DNA of 64,000 nucleotides, taken from positions 17,176-81,175 of the forward strand of contig JAFYJD010000020.1 in the NCBI GenBank assembly GCA_017538255.1, given 5' to 3'. Under the pieces are notes generated by a model, which saw only the letters and a program-made list of their open reading frames with translations, made no database searches and had not been told where the DNA came from. Below, in pieces: positions 52,672 to 60,642 of this stretch; position 1 is the first letter of the stretch; the number at the start of each line of letters is the position of its first letter. A program made the position numbers and the translations under genes. This DNA comes from Clostridia bacterium (GTDB lineage Bacteria; Bacillota; Clostridia; Christensenellales; CAG-138).

Positions 52672-53547
52672 ATGCATAATATGGAGAAATTGATACTTGA
52701 AACCATCTCGTCGCTCGAAGCGGCGGAAACGGATTCCGCGCTTTCGGGTCGTGATTTCAGCGGCTTTCGAGAGCGCGTCGAACGCTACACCTCGCTTTTG
52801 ATCGAGGCGATGTTCCCTCGGCATACCGCTTTTTCGGGCACGCGCAAGCAGGCGCTCGAACAGGCGGCGGTGCTGATAAGGTGCTGTGTAGGCGTGGTGA
52901 CGGGGGACGACGCAAGAGCGGCGGAGGTCGCGGAAAAACTCTTTTCGGCGCTCGGGGACGTGCGCAGGCAACTTCAAACAGACCTTGAGGCCGCATTCAG
53001 GGGCGATCCGGCGGCAAGGGATCTTGACGAGATAATCCTGTGCTATCCCGCATTTACGGCGATAAGCACATACAGGCTCGCGCATAGGCTGTATCTGGAA
53101 AATGTGCCGCTTTTGCCGAGGCTGATGACCGAGTACGCGCATAGGCTGACGGGCATCGACATCCACCCGGGCGCAAGCATTGGGGATTCGTTTTTCATCG
53201 ATCATGGCACGGGCGTAGTCATAGGAGAAACCACGACGATCGGCAAAAACGTCAAACTATATCAGCACGTGACGCTCGGCGCGAAAAGTTTTGCCGAAAA
53301 CGCCGACGGCAGTCTTGTAAAGGGCATCAAACGTCATCCCGATATCGGCGACAGGGTGGTCATCTACTCGGGCGCGACCGTGCTCGGCGGCGATACGAGC
53401 GTCGGCAACGACTGCGTGATCGGCGGTAATGTATGGCTGACGCACTCCGTAGAGGCGGGCAAGATGGTGCTCTCGCGCGCGGCGGTGCAGGATAAGCCGC
53501 TGACAAAGGACATCATAAGCGACGCTGCGGGTATGCCGATGCCGTAA
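52672..53547 (+). CDS. cysE: Serine O-acetyltransferase, EpsC/CysE type
   Basis: 291 residues: an N-terminal helical domain followed by the hexapeptide left-handed helix with DIHPGASIGDSFFIDHGTGV (catalytic His/Asp), VIGETTTIGKNVKLYQHVTL and VIGGNVWLTHS. It makes O-acetylserine for CysK, 17 bases after cysK. An ATG at 52672 or 52681 could be the start; neither has a strong SD, so coupling to cysK translation is likely. Confidence 0.93.
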   Translation: MHNMEKLILETISSLEAAETDSALSGRDFSGFRERVERYTSLLIEAMFPRHTAFSGTRKQALEQAAVLIRCCVGVVTGDDARAAEVAEKLFSALGDVRRQLQTDLEAAFRGDPAARDLDEIILCYPAFTAISTYRLAHRLYLENVPLLPRLMTEYAHRLTGIDIHPGASIGDSFFIDHGTGVVIGETTTIGKNVKLYQHVTLGAKSFAENADGSLVKGIKRHPDIGDRVVIYSGATVLGGDTSVGNDCVIGGNVWLTHSVEAGKMVLSRAAVQDKPLTKDIISDAAGMPMP

Positions 53548-53556
53548 AAAACGAAA

Positions 53557-53574
53557 CAACAAAACGGAGAGGAA
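53557..53574 (+). repeat. 18-bp direct repeat, left copy
   Basis: CAACAAAACGGAGAGGAA, identical to 54696-54713. Here the sequence lacks the complementary arm that makes the right-hand copy a terminator. Confidence 0.9.
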
Positions 53575-53642
53575 TGTCGCCCTTGCCATAGGCAAACTTT
53601 GCGACAGGCGGGCGCGCCGAAAGTCGTAATATGAAACAAATC

Positions 53643-53685
53643 AAAAACAGTTATGTGCATATCGTTGATGCACATAACTGTTTTT
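53643..53685. terminator. Perfect 18-pair inverted repeat, bidirectional terminator
   Basis: 53643-53660 pairs with 53668-53685 without mismatch, with A and T tracts at the ends. The stretch 53548-53928 holds no gene: only the 18-bp repeat, this hairpin and the promoters listed next. Confidence 0.8.
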
Positions 53686-53746
53686 GCTGTAATGATACTG
53701 TTTTTATGTTAAACGAGCCAAGAAACCAAATGGGATATTATTTTAC

Positions 53747-53773
53747 TTGACACGGGGGGGTATATGTTATACT
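53747..53773 (+). promoter_or_regulatory. Second promoter-like site with a G7 tract in the spacer
   Basis: TTGACA (53747-53752) and TATACT (53768-53773) are only 15 bases apart, and the spacer contains seven consecutive G (53754-53760). Slippage in the G run would change the spacing. Confidence 0.4.
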
Positions 53774-53780
53774 TATACTG

Positions 53781-53809
53781 TTGCAAGGCGTATTGCGTTG
53801 TGATATAAT
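53781..53809 (+). promoter_or_regulatory. Promoter of the AT-rich lipoprotein
   Basis: TTGCAA (53781-53786), 17 bases, TATAAT (53804-53809), 120 bases before the start codon. Confidence 0.6.
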
Positions 53810-53928
53810 GGATTCGATAATACAGACATCTACCCACTTTCTGAATTGATAGGATTAACCGATATATGGTGCCAAAACTGTCAGAATAGGTTCGATCGTA
53901 ATGCACATTAACAAAAGGAGGGCAAAAT

Positions 53929-54633
53929 ATGAAACCGGGTGTACTACTAATAGTTATATCTATGATCGCAATAGTGTTGTGTGGCTGTCGCGTTGAGATG
54001 ATGGTATACGATACCAATAAAAGAGAGACGCCCATAATCAACGGAGGGATTGCAAGTGCCCCCGTTCCGCATACAAGTGGAACTGACCAACAGGGAATTG
54101 CAACCGAAAAACCGCAATCTATTTCACACGATGATATGTTTGCATCTGAATTGCCGCCTGTAGAGTATTATTTCAGCGAAACAGAGTTCCGCGCTATAGC
54201 AAACTCAAAATCCGCAGATCCGATAATCACGGTTTGGGATGGTTATTATGCCGCGAAGAATGCACCGGATGGTTATGATTATAAGACGGTAAAAGTGATG
54301 AAAAACAACATCGGTGTTCTATACACAAAAGAAGTATGGAGCGCGTTTAATAAAAGAAGCGAAGTTGAAATGGAGGATGCAGAAACCATCGAATACTATT
54401 ATCTGGTTTGGGACAAAAACTTGTCGCCGGAATACATCGAAAGCAGTTTAACAAGGCTATATAAAGGTTTTGAAAAGTACAACAACCTTTATATTGTAAG
54501 GCGCAGCGTTTCCTGCCTTGTTGAATGGGAACAGTACGGCGTATGCTTTATGGCCGTTATGCCTCTTGGTGTTACGAACAAACAAATTCAAGAGTTTTGC
54601 GATGCTGTTTTCGTTAAAACGGTGCGTGAATAA
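53929..54633 (+). CDS. Lipoprotein of unknown function in an AT-rich island
   Basis: 234 residues; AAAGGAGGG precedes the ATG. Signal peptide with lipobox VLCGC, a Thr/Pro/Ser-rich linker to about residue 70, and a compact domain with many aromatic residues (PPVEYYFSETEFRAIANS; EYYYLVWDKNLSPEYIESSL). I do not recognise the domain. Codon use and base composition are visibly more AT-rich than the neighbours, and the gene lies between two copies of an 18-bp repeat, both suggesting acquisition. Confidence 0.75.
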   Translation: MKPGVLLIVISMIAIVLCGCRVEMMVYDTNKRETPIINGGIASAPVPHTSGTDQQGIATEKPQSISHDDMFASELPPVEYYFSETEFRAIANSKSADPIITVWDGYYAAKNAPDGYDYKTVKVMKNNIGVLYTKEVWSAFNKRSEVEMEDAETIEYYYLVWDKNLSPEYIESSLTRLYKGFEKYNNLYIVRRSVSCLVEWEQYGVCFMAVMPLGVTNKQIQEFCDAVFVKTVRE

Positions 54634-54699
54634 TTAACTTTCGCGCCGTGCTCTTTTGCCAAAACAGCGGCGGCATACTTGAAAAAACAGAGCAACAAC

Positions 54700-54730
54700 A
54701 AAACGGAGAGGAAATCTTCCTCTCCGTTTT
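54700..54730 (-). terminator. Terminator after the GNAT gene
   Basis: A 14-pair stem (54700-54713 with 54717-54730), T run on the minus strand. Its left arm is the right-hand copy of the 18-bp repeat. Confidence 0.85.
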
Positions 54731-54743
54731 ATCTTTTATCGCA

Positions 54744-55307
54744 TCAGCACCTGTTAAAGTACATCGGCTTTGTCAATACGCGCGCGTTGATGCGCTTGAC
54801 CTCGCCGATGGGGGGAGTGCTGTCGTAGAAGCCGATATGCGAAAACCCGAGTTTTTCCTGCACACGCGCCGATTGCGCGTTTTCAACAAAGTGCGCGCAG
54901 AACACGGTGTCGAGCCCGATATCCTCAAACAGCCATTTGAGCACGGCTCGCACGGCTTCGGCAATCAGGCCGCGGCCCCAATAGGGCTTTGCAAGCACGA
55001 AGCCGAGTTCGCGGCAGCGCAGACGTTCGTATTCAGGAAAATGTCTCTCGGGGTATTCTTCAATGCCGAGCGAGCCTATGACCTTGCCCGAAAACTCGAT
55101 CGCAAAGGTTTTTTTGCCGTTGATGAACATATCGAGGATCTTCCGCGATTCGTCTATGGATGTGTGGGCGTTCCAGCCCGCCATCTCGCCGACTCCCGCA
55201 ACGCTTGCATATTCGTAAAGATCGTCAAGATCGTCCTGACACCACGGGCGCAGGGTGAGGCGTTCGGTGTTGAGCACAACTCCGGTTATGTCTATCGGAA
55301 CGTTCAT
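54744..55307 (-). CDS. GNAT acetyltransferase, RimJ/RimL-like
   Basis: 187 residues from the ATG at 55307, one base after the stop of the CNNM/CBS gene. RimJ/L-type features: LNTERLTLRPWCQDDLDDLY at the N-terminus, ELGFVLAKPYWGRGLIAEA as the acetyl-CoA motif and NAQSARVQEKLGF near the end. It may acetylate a protein N-terminus or a small molecule. Third gene of the operon after two transporters. Confidence 0.87.
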   Translation of the reverse strand: MNVPIDITGVVLNTERLTLRPWCQDDLDDLYEYASVAGVGEMAGWNAHTSIDESRKILDMFINGKKTFAIEFSGKVIGSLGIEEYPERHFPEYERLRCRELGFVLAKPYWGRGLIAEAVRAVLKWLFEDIGLDTVFCAHFVENAQSARVQEKLGFSHIGFYDSTPPIGEVKRINARVLTKPMYFNRC

Positions 55308-55308
55308 T

Positions 55309-56649
55309 TTAGGATCGATCCTCCTCGTCTTTATCTTTGCCCTCCCAGTCGATCTCATCGTCGTCCTCGGGCTCGGGCTTCGGGTTGATCTTCACTATCA
55401 CGCGGGTAACGCGCAGGTTCTGCAGCTGCTTTATCGTGATAGTCAGATGCTCGAAATCAAAACTTTCGCCCCTTGCGGGGTAGCCGCCGAGCTGCTCTAT
55501 CGCAAAGCCGCCGACAGTCGCGTTGTCGTCGTCAAAATCGCGGTCGTCAATGTCGAACTCCTCAAGAAAATCATAGATGCGCATATTGCCGTCGACCTCG
55601 AAAAGGTCGGGCGCGAGTTCGATGATCTCGTCCTCGATCTCATCCGTTTCGTCCCAGATATCGCCGACGAGCTGCTCAAGGATGTCCTCCATCGTGATAA
55701 GGCCCATCGTTCCGCCGTATTCGTCGGTTACGATGGCAAGGTGCAGTTTCTTTTCGCGCAGTTCGCGAAGCGCCTGCGGCAGTATCGTGGTCTTGTGCAG
55801 GAACATGACGGGCAGAAGTTTTGCGCGGATATCGAACTCCTCGCCCGCGGCGAGCGCTTTAAGGAACTGGTTCAGGTGCAGCACACCGATTATGTTGTCG
55901 ATGCTGCCCTCGTATACGGGCAGGCGCGAATAGACGGAGGATTCCACCGTTTTCATAATATCCTCGCGGCTGTCCTCGATGTCTATCGCGATCATATCCA
56001 CGCGCGGCGTGATGATCTCATACACGCAGATATCCGGAAAATCCAACGCGGACTGAAGCAGTTCGCTCGTATCCTCGTCGATAACGCCCTCATCCTCGAC
56101 CGTGTCGATGATCTCGGAAAGATCGTCCTCGGTAACGGCGTCGTCGTCAAGCTCGACTTTCCAGCGTTTGCTGAGCGCGCCGATCAATTTCATAACCACG
56201 AACACGATTGGCGCAAACAGTATCATAAAGCCGCGCAGGGGGCGGGAAACGTTCATCGAAAAGCGTTCGGGATCGTTCTTTGCAGAGAGTTTGGGCATAG
56301 TTTCGCCGAATATCAGAACGAAGACCGTGATCGCCGCCGTGGAGATCGCGGCGGCTGCGTTTTCGCCGACAATGCCCTTATCCGCAAGAAGTTTGATAAA
56401 AAGCAGGGTGGCGATCGTCGACGACGCGAGGTTTACGAGGTTGTTGCCGATGAGTATGCTTGAAAGCGCTTTGTCGTAATGCTCGGAGATGTACAGCGCG
56501 CGCCTTGCCTTTTGGCTCTTGGTATCGTTATAGATGCGCTTGAGGCGCAGTTCGCTGACGGACGAATACGCGATCTCGGAGCCCGAAAAGAACGCCGAAA
56601 ATGCAACGAGCACGATCAGCGCGATAATGTAGATGATGATCGTCGTCAT
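55309..56649 (-). CDS. HlyC/CorC (CNNM/CBS) family transporter, second copy
   Basis: 446 residues: DUF21/CNNM membrane domain with SEIAYSSVSELRLKR, then two CBS domains (PRVDMIAIDIEDSREDIM; IVTDEYGGTMGLITMEDILE) and a C-terminal CorC/HlyC transporter-associated domain. The acidic tail (PKPEPEDDDEIDWEGK) is distinctive. The family moves Mg or other divalent cations, by efflux or Na-coupled exchange. Start overlaps the previous stop (ATGA). Confidence 0.9.
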   Translation of the reverse strand: MTTIIIYIIALIVLVAFSAFFSGSEIAYSSVSELRLKRIYNDTKSQKARRALYISEHYDKALSSILIGNNLVNLASSTIATLLFIKLLADKGIVGENAAAAISTAAITVFVLIFGETMPKLSAKNDPERFSMNVSRPLRGFMILFAPIVFVVMKLIGALSKRWKVELDDDAVTEDDLSEIIDTVEDEGVIDEDTSELLQSALDFPDICVYEIITPRVDMIAIDIEDSREDIMKTVESSVYSRLPVYEGSIDNIIGVLHLNQFLKALAAGEEFDIRAKLLPVMFLHKTTILPQALRELREKKLHLAIVTDEYGGTMGLITMEDILEQLVGDIWDETDEIEDEIIELAPDLFEVDGNMRIYDFLEEFDIDDRDFDDDNATVGGFAIEQLGGYPARGESFDFEHLTITIKQLQNLRVTRVIVKINPKPEPEDDDEIDWEGKDKDEEDRS

Positions 56650-57782
56650 ACCGCCTCACCGCCTTTCGGTTCCGCATTTACGGGCTCGTCGGGGTCGTAT
56701 TCGTCGAATATCTCGCCAACGAGTTCCTCAAGGATGTCCTCGACCGTGATTATGCCGCAGACCTGACCCTGATCCGAAACGAACGCAAGGTGTATTTTGC
56801 TGTGGCTCATCTCGGAGAGCAGTTCGTCAACGGGCATATCGGAGCGTACAAACATAGGCGTGTCGATCAGGTCGATGAGTTCGATATCCTCGCCGTCGCG
56901 CAGGTAGGCCTTCAAAAACGAGCGGATATTGAGAACGCCGATAACACGCCCCTTTGCGTTGAGCATCGGAAAACGCGAATGGTTGGTCTTTTGAACGCGC
57001 TCGTAGATCTCGGGCAGTTCCATCGACGAATCGAGCGTTTCGACCGCTTCCCACGGGGTCATCGAATCGCGGGCGACCCTTGCGCCGAAATGAAGCGCGC
57101 TGACCATAAGTTTCGCGGTCTCGGTCTCGGTCTCATCGTCCTCTTCGCGGTCGTCCTTAAAGGTTTCGATGATATCGGCAAGGTCTTCTTCGGTAACGCT
57201 CGGCTCCGCCTTTTTGCGGCGGAAGAAGAGCTTTTGCAGCCCCTTGCTGACGAGGGTGAAGAACGCTGAAAACGGCGTAAAGATTTTCATCAGCACATAC
57301 AGCGCTTTGCCGCAAGCGAGCGCGTAACGCTCGCTCGCAGCCTTTGCGCGGTATTTGGGCAGCATTTCAGCAACAAAAAACACCACCATCGTTGTAATAA
57401 CGGTGGAAACGATCAGCGCAATATCGATAAATCCGCTCGCTTTGAAAAGATGACGGGTCAAAAGTGTTGCAATCGCGGCGCACGCGATATGCATCACATT
57501 GTTGCCAATAAGGATCGTTGAAAGTGCTTTTTCAAAGTTGTTCAATATGTACATCACATATTGAGCTTTTTTGTTTCCGTCTTCCGCGTAGGATCTCATA
57601 CGCATTTTATTCACGGAAGCAAGCGCGGTCTCGCTTGAAGCGAAGAATGCGCCGCCCGCTATAAGAAGACAGATAAGGATGATGTAAACGGCGATCAATC
57701 CGTAATTAAGTCCGCTTGATGCATTGCCGGCAATAATTTCGGCCTGCGCGGACACGCTTCGCCATATACTACTGTCGTCCAC
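56646..57782 (-). CDS. HlyC/CorC (CNNM/CBS) family transporter, first copy
   Basis: 378 residues. CNNM membrane domain with SSETALASVNKMRMR, then CBS domains (RDSMTPWEAVETLDSS; FVSDQGQVCGIITVEDILE). It ends soon after the second CBS domain and lacks the CorC_HlyC domain of its neighbour. I chose the GTG at 57782, 11 bases after AAAGGAG; an upstream TTG at 57809 would fall within about ten bases of the predicted transcript start. The two copies may form a heterodimer. Confidence 0.85.
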   Translation of the reverse strand: MDDSSIWRSVSAQAEIIAGNASSGLNYGLIAVYIILICLLIAGGAFFASSETALASVNKMRMRSYAEDGNKKAQYVMYILNNFEKALSTILIGNNVMHIACAAIATLLTRHLFKASGFIDIALIVSTVITTMVVFFVAEMLPKYRAKAASERYALACGKALYVLMKIFTPFSAFFTLVSKGLQKLFFRRKKAEPSVTEEDLADIIETFKDDREEDDETETETAKLMVSALHFGARVARDSMTPWEAVETLDSSMELPEIYERVQKTNHSRFPMLNAKGRVIGVLNIRSFLKAYLRDGEDIELIDLIDTPMFVRSDMPVDELLSEMSHSKIHLAFVSDQGQVCGIITVEDILEELVGEIFDEYDPDEPVNAEPKGGEAV

Positions 57783-57826
57783 TAAAATACCAACTCCTTT
57801 TTCGGACAATAGTTTTATAATTGACT

Positions 57827-57855
57827 ATTATAACACGAATAAACGCTTTTTGCAA
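57827..57855 (-). promoter_or_regulatory. Promoter of the CNNM/CBS operon
   Basis: Minus strand TTGCAA (57850-57855), 17 bases, TATAAT (57827-57832). Confidence 0.65.
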
Positions 57856-57900
57856 GTATCGGGGATCGGGAACATATTGGGGGGACGGCTTTGCTTTTAT

Positions 57901-57936
57901 AAACGGCGGACCCGCCGTTGGGCGGGTCCGCCGTTT
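57901..57936 (-). terminator. Terminator after the M56-RCC1 gene
   Basis: Perfect 16-pair hairpin (57901-57916 with 57921-57936, loop GTTG), the strongest stem in the window. Confidence 0.8.
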
Positions 57937-57951
57937 TGGGATCAAACGTGC

Positions 57952-60603
57952 TTATTGATCGAACTTTGCGCCGACGGGCACGGGGGAGTCGTTGGACACT
58001 ATCTCGCTTTCGGAGTCGTAGATCCAATCAAGGGAATAGGGCGCGCCGACTATGCCCCACGTGAAGACCGAGCCGTCGTTCATTACGGCAAAGGTGTGGG
58101 TGTAGTTCATATCCCAGTCCTCGCCGCCCGTCTCTACGTCGGTGCCGACCATGACCCATACGGGGATATGGTGAACGCTCTTCACGCCGTCCATTATCTT
58201 CACAAACTCAAGCCTCGTTTCGCGGGTGCCGTCGCCGAGGCGGCCCTGCGCCAACTCGCTCCAGCCGTTGGCGGACGCTCCGTTGTAGCCGCAGGCCCAA
58301 AGCGTGCCGTCGTTCTTGACGATAAAGGTGCTGCGGCCGTCGGTCGCGAACGAAGCGACGTCGGTCGCGACTACGGAAGGTGCGCTGTATTCTTCGGCAA
58401 GAGCGTCCGGTTTGGCGAGGACTCCGCTGTGGTTGAAACCCCAGGAGATGAGTTCGCCGCCGTTTGTAAGCGCGATGCCGGCGGGGGCGTAATCGATCGG
58501 GGCGGGGGATGTGAGGAACCCGCGCTCCCTCCAATCAAAGAGCACGGCGCTCTTAATGTTATCGGCGATATGTATGGGTTCGGCACTATACTGCCTGTTC
58601 GTCAACGAAAACTTGCAAAAACTCCAAAGAGAGTCGTCGTTTTTTATGAACAGGCACGAATAACCGTCGGTGGATATGACGCGCTTCACGCCGTCGGCGA
58701 TCTTTGTCGGAAGCGAGGTGTCGTTAGTGTTGAAGATCGAGCCCCAGCCGTAGAGAGTACCGTCTTCCGCCAGCGCGTAGGTTTCGCCAAAATCCGTTAT
58801 GCCGTCCATTATCTTGACGGGGGTCGTCCTTGTGAGCATATTGCCGTCGCCGAGCAGCGAGTATCCGCCGCCGAGGCTCCAGAACGAGCCGTCGTGCATC
58901 AGCAACTGGACCTTTTCGGCGCCGCAGACTTTCATCTTGGTAACGCCGGAATAGAGTTGGACGGGCTCGTCGCCGGTAAGCAGCGTGCCCCAAACTGTGC
59001 CGTCCTGTTTGAGCACATAGGCGGCAAACCGCGGCAAGTCGGATGAGAAGGTGTGGATCACGCCGTCAGCTGTCAAGTAGTCATACCGAGCCATCGGGAT
59101 GAACGCGTCGTGGACGTTATCGAGTACGCGATACGGCGCAAGAACCGGGTCGGAGTCGCCGACGTGAAGATCCGATTCTCTGACAAGTTTTACGCCCCAG
59201 GTGTAGAACGCGCCGTCCGTAGTGATCGCGCCGTAACGATCGATAAGGGAGCTGCCCGTGGGAACAACGAGCCTATGCACGTTTTCGAGGATCTTTACGG
59301 GCTCCGAAACATAGTTTTCATTTGAGGCGAAGCCGAGTTCGCCGTTGGTATTGTTGCCCCAGCCGTAGAGCGTGCCAGCGTCGCTGATGAAGAAATGGGT
59401 GTTGCCGGAGGAATAGAACCTTTCGCCCGCTTCGGGCAAACCCAGCGCGATCTCGACCTCGGGCTCGGTATAGATCGGGGAGAAGGAATGCGCCGATTGA
59501 TCGTCGGTCGTTTTGTCTCCGCTCGGCGCGGGGTTGACGGCGCACGCGGCGACGACCAAAACGCAAACGAGGGAAACGAGCACCGTCGTAAGTACCTTGG
59601 GTTTTTTGAAGTTCATAGCGTTTTTGATCCGTCCTTTCACGGCGCTTTCGCCGAAGGCGAGGGGTGTTGGCTGGGGAAACTGTTTTTTTACGGCGAACGA
59701 TAGCAGGGTGCGGCTGTATTCGGTGCTGATGTTTGTGCCGCAAGCAAGCACCTTTTCATCGCAGCTCATCTCCATATCGCGCGTCATTAGGAAGTACGCG
59801 ACCCAGCAGAGCGGATCGAACCAGTGCACCGCGAGGAGCAGGAACGCCAAAGCGTTGATAAGATAGTCGCGGCGCCGATAGTGGTATCTTTCGTGCGCGA
59901 GCACGTACCCGAGCGAGTCGCCGTCAAGCCCGTAGGGGATGTAGATGCGGGGTTTTATAAAGCCGAGGATGAAAGGGGATATGACCCTTTCGGAGCAGAA
60001 CACATTGCCTTCAAAGCGGGTGGCGGTATCGAGTTTATGCTTGGTTTTGATATAACTGACAATGCCGTAGGCGATAAGCGCGATGAACCCGATGAGCCAG
60101 ATGATCCCGAGTACCGTGAAGAGCGTGTTGACGGGGTCGGCCGCGGCGTGCGCCGTTGCAGCGCCGATAACCGGCATCTTGGTGGGTGCGGCCTCAGCGA
60201 CCGCCGCGGCACCGGGCGCCGCCGAAACGGCGGCCTGCGGCACGGGGGAGGAGACTGCCTGCGGAATTGCCGAGGAAACGGCCTGCGGAACTGCCGAGGA
60301 GATGACCTGCGGCGCGGCAGCGCGCTCCGAAGCCATTTTAACGAGCGCAGATGTATAGTCGAGCGAGCCGGTCATACCGCCCGAACTTTCGGAAACGGCG
60401 CTCGAGGAAGGGAGAAGGCGGAACAGGCTGAATGCCGAACGGATACTGACGGGGCATAAAAGCCTGAATGCCGCCGCGATCCAAAGCATATAGGAAAACT
60501 TCTTCGGCGCTTTTCTGATGATGAGGCGGGCGATGATTATCACAGCGATAACTATGCCTCCCGCCGCGCTCATATTAATAAGCGTTGATGCGATCGAATT
60601 CAT
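57952..60603 (-). CDS. BlaR1-like M56 membrane protease fused to an RCC1 beta-propeller
   Basis: 883 residues. Membrane helices at about 10-32 and 38-60; an extracytoplasmic Ala/Pro/Ser-rich loop with PQAVSSA repeats (98-124); a third helix at 160-184; the cytoplasmic M56 zinc protease with HERYH (237-241) and EMSCDEKV (Glu ligand, about 278); and a fourth helix near 338-354 with a lipobox-like VAAC. From about 395 to the end lie some nine RCC1-type repeats (TLYGWGNNTNGELGF, TLYGWGS, ELISWGFNHSGVL, TLWACGYNG), placed outside the cell where BlaR1 has its penicillin-binding sensor. It probably senses a signal through the propeller and cleaves the BlaI-like repressor encoded upstream. Ligand unknown. 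Confidence 0.88.
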   Translation of the reverse strand: MNSIASTLINMSAAGGIVIAVIIIARLIIRKAPKKFSYMLWIAAAFRLLCPVSIRSAFSLFRLLPSSSAVSESSGGMTGSLDYTSALVKMASERAAAPQVISSAVPQAVSSAIPQAVSSPVPQAAVSAAPGAAAVAEAAPTKMPVIGAATAHAAADPVNTLFTVLGIIWLIGFIALIAYGIVSYIKTKHKLDTATRFEGNVFCSERVISPFILGFIKPRIYIPYGLDGDSLGYVLAHERYHYRRRDYLINALAFLLLAVHWFDPLCWVAYFLMTRDMEMSCDEKVLACGTNISTEYSRTLLSFAVKKQFPQPTPLAFGESAVKGRIKNAMNFKKPKVLTTVLVSLVCVLVVAACAVNPAPSGDKTTDDQSAHSFSPIYTEPEVEIALGLPEAGERFYSSGNTHFFISDAGTLYGWGNNTNGELGFASNENYVSEPVKILENVHRLVVPTGSSLIDRYGAITTDGAFYTWGVKLVRESDLHVGDSDPVLAPYRVLDNVHDAFIPMARYDYLTADGVIHTFSSDLPRFAAYVLKQDGTVWGTLLTGDEPVQLYSGVTKMKVCGAEKVQLLMHDGSFWSLGGGYSLLGDGNMLTRTTPVKIMDGITDFGETYALAEDGTLYGWGSIFNTNDTSLPTKIADGVKRVISTDGYSCLFIKNDDSLWSFCKFSLTNRQYSAEPIHIADNIKSAVLFDWRERGFLTSPAPIDYAPAGIALTNGGELISWGFNHSGVLAKPDALAEEYSAPSVVATDVASFATDGRSTFIVKNDGTLWACGYNGASANGWSELAQGRLGDGTRETRLEFVKIMDGVKSVHHIPVWVMVGTDVETGGEDWDMNYTHTFAVMNDGSVFTWGIVGAPYSLDWIYDSESEIVSNDSPVPVGAKFDQ
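60232..60312. repeat. Degenerate tandem repeat coding PQAVSSA
   Basis: About four units of roughly 24 bases encode an eight-residue Pro-Gln-Ala-Val-Ser-Ser motif in the first extracytoplasmic loop of the M56-RCC1 protein. Units are in frame, so length changes are tolerated. Confidence 0.75.
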
Positions 60604-60642
60604 AATTCTGTCCTTTCTGCGTTTATTTCGGCGCGGTTTTTA

